Source of the DNA: Aggregatimonas sangjinii
GTDB taxonomy: Bacteria; Bacteroidota; Bacteroidia; Flavobacteriales; Flavobacteriaceae
Direction of reading: 5' to 3'
Assembly (NCBI RefSeq): GCF_005943945.1
Contig: NZ_CP040710.1
Span: forward strand, 2,057,001 to 2,121,000
DNA length: 64,000 nucleotides
Shown here: positions 7,975-16,448 of the stretch, piece after piece
Layout: the number at the start of each line of letters is the position of its first letter
Position numbering within the stretch: the stretch's first letter is position 1
Program-made: the position numbers and the translations under genes
Notes under the pieces: model-generated
The model's database searches: none
What the model saw: only the letters and a program-made list of their open reading frames with translations
What the model was told of the DNA's origin: nothing

Positions 7975-9891
7975 ATGCAGTTTAAACATCCAGAACTTCT
8001 TTGGGGCTTACTTCTACTACTGATTCCTATTATCATTCATCTGTTTCAACTCCGCAGATTTAAAAAAACGCCTTTTACCAACGTTAAGTTTCTCAAAAAG
8101 GTCGTCTCGGAATCCCGACGCAGTAACACCTTAAAAAAATGGCTGTTGTTGGCCGCGAGAATGCTTTTATTGGCCTGTCTGGTCATTGCGTTTGCGCAAC
8201 CATTTTTAGCGGGGAAGACGGCACTTTTGGAAAAAGAGACCGTTATCTATCTTGATGACTCCTTTAGTATGCAAGCCAAGGCGGTTGATGGTACTCTATT
8301 TGAAAATGCAGTTCAGTCCTTGGTGAAATCGTTGCCGGAAACCAAAAAAATCAGCCTGTTTACGAATAAGGAAGTCTTTAGGAACGTAACCTTACCTGAA
8401 ATACGGAACGACTTACTTGCCCTGAAGACCACTGCCGAGCAATTGCGACTAGATGAAGTGCGGCTTAAGGCAAACACATTTTTCAGTTCCGACACGGGTA
8501 CTGATAAAAATTTGATACTTATCTCCGATTTTCAACAGCGCTTTGCGTCCCACGCCCTAGATAGCACCAACAATTTTAAGACCTTCTTGGTTCGGTTAGC
8601 GCCGGAAAGCACTGCCAACGTCTCGCTAGACTCCGTTTATTTGCAAAATGATGGCGAAAATCTTGAACTTACCGTACTGCTAAATACCAACGGGGAAACG
8701 GAGAGTACTCCCGTATCGCTGTTTAATGGTGGGCAGTTGATAGCGAAGACCGCAGCGGTATTTGACGATACCGAAAAAACAAGCATAAATTTTACCCTTC
8801 CAAAAAACGAGACGATAAAGGGGAAGTTGCAAATAACGGATGCCGGCTTGCAATACGACAACCACCTATACTTTAGTTTGAACAAAAAAGACAACATTAA
8901 AGTGCTTTCTATCGGCAGCGAAAGTGACGACTACCTGCAACGGATTTTCACCAAAGACGAGTTCGATTATAAGAACACCACCCTCAAAAGCCTGGATTAT
9001 AGCCAGCTTGAGGAACAAAATCTTATCGTTCTAAATGAACTGCCGAGTATTCCCACCGCGATGACTACGAGTTTGAGGTCTTTTACCGAGAACGGAGGCA
9101 GTCTGGTCATCTTGCCTTCGAATGCCATGGATGTCTTGTCGTACAATACTTTTACCGGCAACTATTTCAGCACGGCGTACGGCTATAAAATGACCGACGG
9201 TAGAAACATCACGAAAATCAACTTTTCCCATCCGCTATATCAAGATGTTTTTGAACAAAAAGTGACCAATTTCCAATATCCAAACGTATCCAGCTACTTT
9301 ACTTTAAAAACGAATGCCCCTGCCCTACTTTCGTTTCAGGATGACCAACCTTTTTTGGTCGGTGCCGATGATGTCTACTTTTTCACCGCACCCTTATCCA
9401 ATCAAAATTCGAACTATAAAAATTCTCCCTTGATCGTTCCCACCTTCTATAATATGGGGAAAAGTAGTTTACAACTCCCGGAGTTGTATACCGTCTTAGG
9501 CAGGAATGCAACTATCGACATCGCCACGGCCTTAGCGGATGATCGGGTTGTAAAGGCCGTAAAAGGGGAATATGAATTTATCCCACAACAACGTTCGTTC
9601 TCGAACCGGGTGCAGCTCGGTTTCGACCAAAATCCAGAGGAAGATGGTATTTATGAGATCAAAAATGGGGATAACACCATTCAGGATATCAGTTTCAATT
9701 ATCAACGCGAAGAGAGCGAACTGGTCTACGCAAGCTCGATAGGCAGTGACAATACGGTGGAGACGAACTCAATACCTGCCCTTTTCGAATCGATTGAAAA
9801 AGACAACAGCATCAACGAGCTTTGGAAATGGTTTGTTATTTTAGCACTGCTTTTTATGGTGTTGGAACTACTGATACAAAAATACCTGTGA
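7975..9891 (+). CDS. BatA-domain / von Willebrand A membrane protein
   Basis: A 638-residue protein with the BatA N-terminal domain: a first membrane helix (residues 8-25), the Arg/Lys-rich loop with FKKTPFTNVKFLKKV, and a second helix (56-78). A vWA-like region follows with a metal-site motif DDSFS at 94-98 (DxSxS). A last hydrophobic helix ends the protein near residue 615-635. Most of the protein would face the periplasm. BatA-type proteins are linked to aerotolerance and MoxR systems in Bacteroidetes, but no moxR or other bat gene is here. The stop overlaps the start of the next gene by one base (TGATG), so the two are translationally coupled. Confidence 0.85.
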   Translation: MQFKHPELLWGLLLLLIPIIIHLFQLRRFKKTPFTNVKFLKKVVSESRRSNTLKKWLLLAARMLLLACLVIAFAQPFLAGKTALLEKETVIYLDDSFSMQAKAVDGTLFENAVQSLVKSLPETKKISLFTNKEVFRNVTLPEIRNDLLALKTTAEQLRLDEVRLKANTFFSSDTGTDKNLILISDFQQRFASHALDSTNNFKTFLVRLAPESTANVSLDSVYLQNDGENLELTVLLNTNGETESTPVSLFNGGQLIAKTAAVFDDTEKTSINFTLPKNETIKGKLQITDAGLQYDNHLYFSLNKKDNIKVLSIGSESDDYLQRIFTKDEFDYKNTTLKSLDYSQLEEQNLIVLNELPSIPTAMTTSLRSFTENGGSLVILPSNAMDVLSYNTFTGNYFSTAYGYKMTDGRNITKINFSHPLYQDVFEQKVTNFQYPNVSSYFTLKTNAPALLSFQDDQPFLVGADDVYFFTAPLSNQNSNYKNSPLIVPTFYNMGKSSLQLPELYTVLGRNATIDIATALADDRVVKAVKGEYEFIPQQRSFSNRVQLGFDQNPEEDGIYEIKNGDNTIQDISFNYQREESELVYASSIGSDNTVETNSIPALFESIEKDNSINELWKWFVILALLFMVLELLIQKYL

Positions 9892-11144
9892 TGGATATAC
9901 TGCTCAAATCGGCTAAAATAGTGGACCCTTCGAACAAGGGGCTCCATTTGAAAAAAAGGGACATCCTGATAAAAAATGGTAAAATCGAGCGGATTGCGGG
10001 AGACATCACTGCCGCTAAAAAAAGTAAAATCATCGATTACAAAAACCTGCATGTATCCATAGGTTGGTTCGATAGTGGGGTAAGTTTCGGTGAGCCCGGT
10101 TACGAGGAGCGGGAAACAATATCGAATGGACTTTTGACCGCTGGAAAAAGCGGCTTTACCGATGTGGTCTTAAACCCGAGCTCGAATCCGGTGCCCGATA
10201 GCAGTTCCGATATTATCTTCCTAAAAAACGCAGCCAACAAAGAAGTGACACAACTACATCCGCTAGGCAACGTTACGGTACAGGGTAAAGGGGAACATTT
10301 GGCCGAATTATTCGACATGAAAAACGCGGGCGCGGTCGGGTTTAGCGATGCCAAAAATCCCATAGGAAATCCCAATCTCCTGAAAATCGCCTTGCAATAC
10401 AGCCAAAATTTCGATGGGCTCGTATATTCTTTTCCGATGGATGAAAAAATCGCCGGTAAAGGAATCGTAAACGAAGGAGCGATGTCTACACAATTGGGCT
10501 TAAAAGGCATTCCGCCTTTGGCGGAAGAACTACAAATAGCTAGGGATCTTTTTATCCTGGAGTACACCGGAGGTAAACTACATATCCCGACCATTTCAAC
10601 GGCAGGCGCGGTGAAGTTGATTGCTGCAGCAAAGAAAAAAGGGCTCGACGTGAGTTGCAGTGTGGCGATACATAATCTCTGGTTTACAGATGACAAGCTT
10701 ACTGATTTCGACACCAACTTCAAAACGATGCCGCCTTTACGGGAAAAGAACGATGTGGTCGCCCTCAAAAAAGGCCTTGAAAAAGGAACTATCGATTTTG
10801 TGACCACCGACCATACCCCAATGGATATCGAACAGAAAAGAATCGAGTTCGATAATGCCGCCTATGGCACGATCGGACTTGAAAGTGCTTTCGGGATTTT
10901 GAACCAGCTCTTTGATTTGGAAACCACCATCACACTCTTGACCAAAGGGCGGGAACGGTACGGCCTGGCCTGTCCCACTTTACAAGAAGGCCAACAAGCC
11001 AACCTTACCTTGTTCGAACCTTCAAAGGCCTACACCTTAGAAATGGAAAATCTGAACAGCACTTCAGTAAATTCGGCATTCCTACAAACCACATTAAAAG
11101 GTTCGATTTATGGGATAATCCGTAACAATAAGGTAATAATCTAG
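9891..11144 (+). CDS. dihydroorotase-fold protein lacking the metal site
   Basis: A 417-residue amidohydrolase-fold protein clearly related to class I dihydroorotase (INEGAMSTQLGLKGIPP-like and TNFKTMPPLR and TDHTP segments are kept). The metal ligands are not: the usual HxH before REPGYE is SxS here (DSGVSFGEPGYEE), the next His region reads YSFPMD, and the expected His in LHIAHVST is Thr (LHIPTIST). It therefore probably does not catalyse the pyrimidine step and resembles the non-catalytic dihydroorotase partners that hold aspartate carbamoyltransferase together (family knowledge); that partner gene is not in the window. The start at 9891 is chosen because it overlaps the BatA stop; an in-frame codon further upstream lies inside that gene. 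Confidence 0.85.
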   Translation: MDILLKSAKIVDPSNKGLHLKKRDILIKNGKIERIAGDITAAKKSKIIDYKNLHVSIGWFDSGVSFGEPGYEERETISNGLLTAGKSGFTDVVLNPSSNPVPDSSSDIIFLKNAANKEVTQLHPLGNVTVQGKGEHLAELFDMKNAGAVGFSDAKNPIGNPNLLKIALQYSQNFDGLVYSFPMDEKIAGKGIVNEGAMSTQLGLKGIPPLAEELQIARDLFILEYTGGKLHIPTISTAGAVKLIAAAKKKGLDVSCSVAIHNLWFTDDKLTDFDTNFKTMPPLREKNDVVALKKGLEKGTIDFVTTDHTPMDIEQKRIEFDNAAYGTIGLESAFGILNQLFDLETTITLLTKGRERYGLACPTLQEGQQANLTLFEPSKAYTLEMENLNSTSVNSAFLQTTLKGSIYGIIRNNKVII

Positions 11145-11192
11145 TATTTTTAGAGTTATATATGCAAGTTAACCAACCTTAAATTTTAAATT

Positions 11193-11507
11193 ATGGAACA
11201 ATCAGTAAAAGAAGAAGGAAAAACAATGGCAATCATTTCCTATATTACTATCATCGGGCTAATTATTGCTTTTGTAATGAATAGTAGCAAAAACAATGAA
11301 TTTGCGAAATTTCATATTGGACAATCCTTGAGGATAAGTATCCTCGGTATTATCCTAAACGTAGTTGTCAGGTTTTTACCAGACTCAATAGCCATTGTTG
11401 GTTCTATTCTTAGTTTGGGAATTTTGGTTTTGTGGATTATAGGTCTTATTAATGCAGTAAAACTAAAAGCAGAACCGGTTCCAGTAATTGGAACTATCGG
11501 TGGTTAG
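11193..11507 (+). CDS. DUF4870/Tic20-like small membrane protein, copy 1
   Basis: A 104-residue integral membrane protein with about three or four hydrophobic helices after a short charged start. The pattern KEEGKTMAIISYITIIGLII-...-FAKFHIGQ is shared with the next gene (KEGKTTAIVAYFTIVGALI-...-FARFHTRQ), so the two are paralogues. Function unknown; the family is named for weak similarity to chloroplast Tic20. It is transcribed after the dihydroorotase-like gene (48-base gap) and is closed by a strong terminator. Confidence 0.75.
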   Translation: MEQSVKEEGKTMAIISYITIIGLIIAFVMNSSKNNEFAKFHIGQSLRISILGIILNVVVRFLPDSIAIVGSILSLGILVLWIIGLINAVKLKAEPVPVIGTIGG

Positions 11508-11526
11508 TAAAAAGTAAAATTATAAT

Positions 11527-11559
11527 AAAAAAGAGGCTCCTTTCGAGCCTCTTTTTTTT
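11527..11559 (+). terminator. strong intrinsic terminator
   Basis: Stem of about 13 bp (AAAAAAGAGGCTC with GAGCCTCTTTTTT) and a 5-base loop, followed by a T-run to 11559. It ends the BatA to DUF4870 transcript. The -33 TTTG of the next promoter overlaps its T-run. Confidence 0.9.
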
Positions 11560-11588
11560 GCGGAAGATATGCAGTTCACCTACATTTG
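11557..11588 (+). promoter_or_regulatory. Bacteroidetes promoter giving a nearly leaderless mRNA
   Basis: TTTG (11557-11560), a 20-base spacer and TACATTTG (11581-11588) match the -33/-7 consensus exactly. The ATG at 11593 begins 4 bases after the -7 box, so transcription should start at or next to the start codon. The -33 element lies in the T-run of the preceding terminator. Confidence 0.75.
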
Positions 11589-11592
11589 ATGC

Positions 11593-11916
11593 ATGAGCGA
11601 TGTAAAAGAAGGAAAAACTACTGCAATCGTTGCCTACTTTACCATTGTAGGGGCCCTAATTGCCATGAGTATGAACAGCGAAACCAAAAATAAATTCGCT
11701 CGTTTTCATACCCGGCAGGCTTTTGGGTTGCATCTCTTCTTTTTAGGATTCGCACTCTTCTTGAGCCAGTGGTTCAATGCCTATGCCTGGTACGGCCTCT
11801 ATGTTTGCTATATCGTACTCTGGGGCTACGGCTTTATCGGCGCACTGACCGAAAAAGAACAGTCTGTTCCGGTGTTAGGTCCGTTGTTCCAAAAATGGTT
11901 TACGTTTATTCAATAA
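11593..11916 (+). CDS. DUF4870/Tic20-like small membrane protein, copy 2
   Basis: A 107-residue paralogue of the protein encoded at 11193, with the same N-terminal pattern and FARFHTRQ before the second helix, then two or three more helices rich in aromatic residues. Its own promoter ends 4 bases before the start codon, so it is expressed independently of copy 1 and probably together with the esterase gene 11 bases downstream. Function unknown. Confidence 0.75.
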   Translation: MSDVKEGKTTAIVAYFTIVGALIAMSMNSETKNKFARFHTRQAFGLHLFFLGFALFLSQWFNAYAWYGLYVCYIVLWGYGFIGALTEKEQSVPVLGPLFQKWFTFIQ

Positions 11917-11927
11917 AGACTTCAAAC

Positions 11928-12587
11928 ATGACCACTGCTCCCCTATCTTTAGAACACCTTATACGACCTTCGAACCTTGAAAAAGGAAAAGCCCCTGTAC
12001 TATTTCTGCTACACGGTTACGGTAGTAACGAAGAAGACCTATTCTCTTTTGCGCCTGAACTACCGGAGAAATACACTATCATTTCCGTTCGCGCTCCCTA
12101 CCCGATGCAACCGTTCGGCCATGCCTGGTACGCCATAAATTTTGATGGGCAAAATGGAAAATGGAGTGATGACGAACAGGCCAAGGAGTCCCGTGAAAAA
12201 ATCGTCCGGTTTATTGATGAAGCTTGCACTACCTACGGCCTCGACAATACCGATGTTACGCTCATCGGCTTTAGCCAAGGTACGATCCTAAGCTATGCGG
12301 TGGCCCTTTCCTATCCTGAAAAAATAAAAAGGGTGGTCGGACTAAGTGGATATATCAACAAAGAAATCATCATTGAGGGTTATCAAAACAACAATTTTGA
12401 GCAACTGAAAATCTATGCTTCCCACGGGCAGGTAGATCAGGTGATCCCACCGGAGTGGGCACAACGTATCCCGGGTATTTTAGACCAATTGAATATCGAT
12501 TATGTGTATGAAGAATTCCCTGTGGGTCATGGGGTAGCTCCTCAAAACTTCTATTCGTTCAAGAAATGGTTGTTGGAAAATTCTTAG
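11928..12587 (+). CDS. phospholipase/carboxylesterase family alpha/beta-hydrolase
   Basis: A 219-residue cytoplasmic serine hydrolase of the LysoPL/carboxylesterase family. Visible: the oxyanion segment LLHGYGSNEEDLF, the nucleophile elbow GFSQG (Ser116), Asp170 in HGQVDQVIP and His201 in VGHGVAP. Length is normal for the family (about 215-230). The ATG at 11928 is chosen because it directly precedes the conserved part; the frame is open further upstream but there lies inside the preceding gene. The natural ester substrate cannot be told. Confidence 0.88.
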   Translation: MTTAPLSLEHLIRPSNLEKGKAPVLFLLHGYGSNEEDLFSFAPELPEKYTIISVRAPYPMQPFGHAWYAINFDGQNGKWSDDEQAKESREKIVRFIDEACTTYGLDNTDVTLIGFSQGTILSYAVALSYPEKIKRVVGLSGYINKEIIIEGYQNNNFEQLKIYASHGQVDQVIPPEWAQRIPGILDQLNIDYVYEEFPVGHGVAPQNFYSFKKWLLENS

Positions 12588-12683
12588 AAAAATAGAAACC
12601 GATAGCGTACTTTCCCGGGATTTCTACTTCTAAATAATCAAAAATTATTGTCGTTTAGTGGCAATTCGAGCATCTACTTTTTT

Positions 12684-13178
12684 CTATTGACTTCGAGTAT
12701 ACAGTAAATGGTCCATCATGGTAAAATCGACTCCCAAATCGTCTTTCAACTCGTATTTGATCAGCAGCTCGCCCCAATATTTTCCATCGGAAAAGTCGGC
12801 GATTATCCATTTGTGGTTTAAAAGTTTAATACGGTTGATCTTAAAATCACTTTCCATTCCCTCGTATGGTATTAAAGGGTTGTCACCTGATTTCTCGTTG
12901 GTTTCAAGTAATTTATCGGATATATAGCGTGTAGGGTCTTCAATAGCCAAATGGTCGTAATACGCCAAGGCATCATCATTGTTTTGCAGCGAAAAATATT
13001 GCATGTCCAACACCGACAATTGCGATTTTTGAACGGAATCTTTTAAGACGGCCACTTCATCTTGCAAAGCGATAATTTTATCATCCTTGGCAGCTGCCAT
13101 TTTTCCACTGCTTACAAACAGGTACAAGCTGATCAGGGCCGTGAAAATAAATAGGTAGAGAAATATCTTGGTTTTCAT
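12684..13178 (-). CDS. membrane-anchored protein of unknown function
   Basis: A 164-residue protein with one N-terminal membrane helix (residues 4-23), then a short coiled-coil stretch (about 32-57: KIIALQDEVAVLKDSVQKSQ) and a globular C-terminal half with KWIIADFSDGKYWGELLIKYEL. I do not recognise a family. Such proteins are common in flavobacteria and are sometimes labelled hydrolase without evidence; I see no catalytic motif. It is convergent with the esterase gene and on the same strand as the PhnP-like gene upstream (86-base gap with a weak AGCGT/ACGCT hairpin). Confidence 0.7.
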   Translation of the reverse strand: MKTKIFLYLFIFTALISLYLFVSSGKMAAAKDDKIIALQDEVAVLKDSVQKSQLSVLDMQYFSLQNNDDALAYYDHLAIEDPTRYISDKLLETNEKSGDNPLIPYEGMESDFKINRIKLLNHKWIIADFSDGKYWGELLIKYELKDDLGVDFTMMDHLLYTRSQ

Positions 13179-13264
13179 AAAAATCTGTCTTTTTCTGTTT
13201 AGCGTTCTACGCTTAGGGGAATAGCCAACCGATGGGATTTAGTGATGTTTCCCCCAAACACCAT

Positions 13265-14041
13265 CTACACCGATATGGTTAGATTATCATAGGCCAAATA
13301 TACATTTTCGGGTAAATTCTTTTCCACTTCTTTATGAAAACCAAGTAAGTGACTAATATGGGTGAAATAGGCGGTTTTCGGCTTTATTTGGGTAACAAAA
13401 TCCAGGGCTTCCTCTAAATTAAAATGGGAATGATGTGCTTCTATTCGAAGGGCATTGATTACCAACACCTTTGTACCCTTTATTTTTTCTATTTCATCGG
13501 GCGGTACTGTCTTAACATCGGTCAAATAGGTAAAATCCTTTACGCGAAACCCGAATACCGGCAATCTATTGTGGTAGGCCTCAATAGGTGTTACCGTGGT
13601 ATTCCCGATTGAAAAAGGAACATTTTTCTCAATGGAATGAATGGCCACGGATGGCGCGCCAGGGTATCTATTTTCATCTACAAAGATGTAGTCAAAACGT
13701 CTCTTTAAAGCGGTCACCACACGTTCGTGTGCATAAATCGGAATATCGCCCTGTCTAAAGAAAAAGGGACGTATGTCATCAATGCCGGCCGTATGATCGG
13801 CATGTTCGTGTGTAAAAAGAATGCCATCTAATCGCGCAATCGGATTGGCGAGCATTTGTTGTCTAAAATCGGGGCCGCAATCAATTACATAGTTATACTC
13901 ATCCCAAGACAGTAGAACCGAAACGCGTAGTCTTTTATCTTTGGGGTCTTTGCTCAGGCATACGGGATGTTCACTACCGATTATGGGCACTCCTTGCGAC
14001 GTACCAGTACCTAAAAACGTAATTTTTAATCCGTTTGTCAT
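13265..14041 (-). CDS. PhnP-like metallo-beta-lactamase-fold hydrolase
   Basis: A 258-residue MBL-fold protein with the start KITFLGTGTSQGVPIIG and the metal motif THEHADH, further His ligands, and the late HISHLLGFH. PhnP and relatives hydrolyse cyclic phosphodiesters (family knowledge); the precise substrate here is unknown. The ATG at 14041 is preferred to the TTG at 14050, because an exact -7 box (TAATTTTG, minus strand 14055-14048) covers that TTG and would place transcription start about 3 bases before this ATG. The gene is divergent from the conserved unknown at 14116, with both promoters in a 74-base gap. Confidence 0.82.
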   Translation of the reverse strand: MTNGLKITFLGTGTSQGVPIIGSEHPVCLSKDPKDKRLRVSVLLSWDEYNYVIDCGPDFRQQMLANPIARLDGILFTHEHADHTAGIDDIRPFFFRQGDIPIYAHERVVTALKRRFDYIFVDENRYPGAPSVAIHSIEKNVPFSIGNTTVTPIEAYHNRLPVFGFRVKDFTYLTDVKTVPPDEIEKIKGTKVLVINALRIEAHHSHFNLEEALDFVTQIKPKTAYFTHISHLLGFHKEVEKNLPENVYLAYDNLTISV

Positions 14042-14047
14042 TAATTT

Positions 14048-14055
14048 CAAAATTA
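14048..14055 (-). promoter_or_regulatory. -7 box of the PhnP-like gene
   Basis: TAATTTTG on the minus strand matches TAnnTTTG exactly. It ends 6 bases before the ATG at 14041, predicting a leader of only a few bases, and rules out the upstream TTG as start. Confidence 0.65.
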
Positions 14056-14066
14056 TAACTTATTTA

Positions 14067-14097
14067 TTTAATAGATAGGCTGATTCTTTTAACTTTG
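14067..14097 (+). promoter_or_regulatory. promoter of the gene at 14116
   Basis: TTTA (14067-14070; one mismatch to TTTG), a 19-base spacer and TAACTTTG (14090-14097, exact -7 box). The following bases to 14110 repeat the leader motif seen before the gene at 1990 with one difference. Confidence 0.7.
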
Positions 14098-14115
14098 TTA
14101 CTGTAAAAACACACC

Positions 14116-15594
14116 ATGGCATCAGTTCTAAAAAGGGATACGGCATTTGAAAATATTCCCTCAATAAAATCAAAAACCCTTCGCATTAACCTTAACCCCG
14201 ATATCTACGGGACCTTTGCCGAAATAGGCGCAGGTCAGGAAACCGCAAGACATTTTTTTCGATCCGGGGGTGCATCGGGAACCATTGCCAAAGCCATGAG
14301 CGCATATGACAAAGACTTTAGCGATGCCATTTATGGAATCGAAAAAGACGGGCGCTATGTGACCCAACCCAGACTAAAAAAAATGCTCGCCCATGAGATG
14401 AAACTGATGGAAGAACGCATCAGTCGCGAAAAACATCCCGAACGACTGTTTTTTTCCTATGCCAATACGGTGGCGACCATCGATTTTTCAAAGCGCTATA
14501 AAGGCCACGGTTGGATCGGGATTCGATTTCAACTAGAACCTGGCCAAAAAGACTATGACGAGATTATCATACATGTGCGCTTCAAACAAAACGAAGCGCG
14601 CCTGCAACAAGAAACATTGGGTATTCTTGGTGTGAATCTGATTTACGGAGCTTTCTATAAATATGACAAGCCCCGTAAAATGTTGAAATACCTTTACGAT
14701 CATATCGATAAGGATACCATTGAAATAGACATGATCAACTTCAATGGCCCGAATTTCAAGAATGTCGACAACCGCTTGATCAGTCTCCAACTTATCCGAA
14801 ACGACATGACCGATGCCGTGATGTTCGGACCGGATGGCAACAATCTACTCCCAGCGGCTATATTGTATAAAAAAAACATTCTTGCCCTGCGCGGTAGCTT
14901 TAGGCCGGTGACAAAGGTAAATATGGATATGTTCAAAAAATCGTATGATATCTTTCTTCGCGACCAGGATGTTGACCAGGAAAGGACCATCGTCATTTTT
15001 GAGATTACCCTGTCGAATTTGAAGGCCTCCGGCGAGATAGACGAACGTGATTTTATGGATCGGGCCGAGCTACTCTGTTCTTTGGGCCATACGGTAATGA
15101 TTTCAAAATTTCAGGAGTACTACAAACTTGTGGAATACTTTAATAATTACACCAAGGCGAAAATAGGTCTCACTATGGGTGTTAACAATCTCGTAGATGT
15201 CTTTGATGAAAAATACTATCGGCATTTGAGCGGTGGTATTCTAGAAGCCTTTGGTAAGCTCTTTTTCAAAGAACTTCAGGTGTACCTTTACCCGATGAAA
15301 AACGCCGAAACCGGACAGGTGATGACCAGTAATAATGTCAAGGTCCACCCGCGAATGAAGGAGTTGTACAAGTTTTTCAAGTACAACGGAAAGGTTATGG
15401 ATATCATAGACTATGACCCTGAAATCATGCACATTTTTTCTCGGGATGCGCTCAAAAAATTGATCCATAACGAGGAAGGGTGGGAAGATATGCTTCCTGA
15501 GGGAATTGCCGAAATCATAAAAGAGCGAAACCTTTTCTCTCGAAAACACCTGCCTTCCGAAGAAGAAATCAAAGAGAGTAAGGAAGTATCTTAG
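14116..15594 (+). CDS. conserved protein of unknown function
   Basis: A 492-residue soluble protein (starts MASVLKRDTAFENIPSIKSK), with no signal peptide or membrane helix. I recall similar proteins of nearly the same length across flavobacteria, labelled inconsistently in databases (nicotinate-nucleotide adenylyltransferase, TonB-dependent receptor); the sequence supports neither label, since there is no adenylyltransferase (H/T)xGH motif and no receptor domain. Recognisable stretches are GAGQETARHFFRSGGASGTIAKAMSA near the start and the acidic KDTIEIDMINFNGP near the middle. Strong conservation would suggest a housekeeping role. Expressed from its own promoter with a short leader. Confidence 0.75.
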   Translation: MASVLKRDTAFENIPSIKSKTLRINLNPDIYGTFAEIGAGQETARHFFRSGGASGTIAKAMSAYDKDFSDAIYGIEKDGRYVTQPRLKKMLAHEMKLMEERISREKHPERLFFSYANTVATIDFSKRYKGHGWIGIRFQLEPGQKDYDEIIIHVRFKQNEARLQQETLGILGVNLIYGAFYKYDKPRKMLKYLYDHIDKDTIEIDMINFNGPNFKNVDNRLISLQLIRNDMTDAVMFGPDGNNLLPAAILYKKNILALRGSFRPVTKVNMDMFKKSYDIFLRDQDVDQERTIVIFEITLSNLKASGEIDERDFMDRAELLCSLGHTVMISKFQEYYKLVEYFNNYTKAKIGLTMGVNNLVDVFDEKYYRHLSGGILEAFGKLFFKELQVYLYPMKNAETGQVMTSNNVKVHPRMKELYKFFKYNGKVMDIIDYDPEIMHIFSRDALKKLIHNEEGWEDMLPEGIAEIIKERNLFSRKHLPSEEEIKESKEVS

Positions 15595-15789
15595 AGACCA
15601 GAATGACTTAATCTAGCGGTTCTCAAGGCTGCTACCTTGGCTCGATAGGCCAAATTAGGACAATTCGTAATTTTCTTTTTTGCAATTTGAGCCGTATTCA
15701 GAAATTACCAAGCCAACCACATTTCGCAAAGACCAGAAACAGCCTAATTCGCTTTCTTCAGAATCATTATCTAGATGTCCTATTTGTTA

Positions 15790-16242
15790 CTAATCCAATA
15801 GTTGCGCCGCGTGGTCCTTGGTCTTTACTTTTTCGATAACTTTTTCTACTACTCCCTTTTCATCTATGATAAAAGTTGTCCGCAACAGGCCGTCGAATTC
15901 CCTTCCCATGAATTTTTTAGGCCCCCAAACCCCAAAGGTATTGATCACGGTATGGTCTTCATCGGCGAGCAACGGAAAAGGTAGGTCGTATTTGTTTTTA
16001 AAATTCGATTGCTTTTTGGAAGAATCCTCGCTCACCCCCAGTAATTCGTACCCCTGCGCTTTTAACTCTGAATAATTATCCCTTAAATTACAAGCTTCGG
16101 CAGTACAGCCGGGCGTATTGGCCCTGGGATAAAAAAAGATGATGAGTTTAGAGCCCAAGTAATCCGACAGTTTGATAATGGTACCGTCCTGATCTTTAGA
16201 AATAAAATCGGGAACCTTATCCCCTACTTTCAACATTTTCAT
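15790..16242 (-). CDS. bcp: thioredoxin-dependent peroxiredoxin (BCP/PrxQ)
   Basis: A 150-residue atypical 2-Cys peroxiredoxin that reduces hydrogen and organic peroxides using thioredoxin; cytoplasmic. Seen: VGDKVPDF at the start, the active-site segment FYPRANTPGCTAEAC with peroxidatic Cys46 and resolving Cys51 five residues later, as in BCP proteins, and RTTFIIDEKGVV near the end. Length is normal. It is convergent with the gene at 14116 and divergent from nth. Confidence 0.93.
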   Translation of the reverse strand: MKMLKVGDKVPDFISKDQDGTIIKLSDYLGSKLIIFFYPRANTPGCTAEACNLRDNYSELKAQGYELLGVSEDSSKKQSNFKNKYDLPFPLLADEDHTVINTFGVWGPKKFMGREFDGLLRTTFIIDEKGVVEKVIEKVKTKDHAAQLLD

Positions 16243-16448
16243 AGCATAATTTTTTATAATTTCGATGATATGACCGAAGCTTCGAAAATATAAAATTTAT
16301 AGGAGGTAATCGCTGCTATACCCGAACTTTCGAGGACAACTTTTAAAAAGTTTTCTTTTCCGGAATCTGTAATTATAGTACTCGCCCGGCTTGAAATAGT
16401 ATAAATTAGTCCTTGCAACATTACATCAGAAAAATCACAGCATATCGC

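Noticed and set aside
10100-10807. A 235-residue minus-strand frame inside the dihydroorotase-like gene.
   Set aside because: It lies fully within a conserved gene and its Phe/Ser/Pro-rich content is typical of an antisense shadow.
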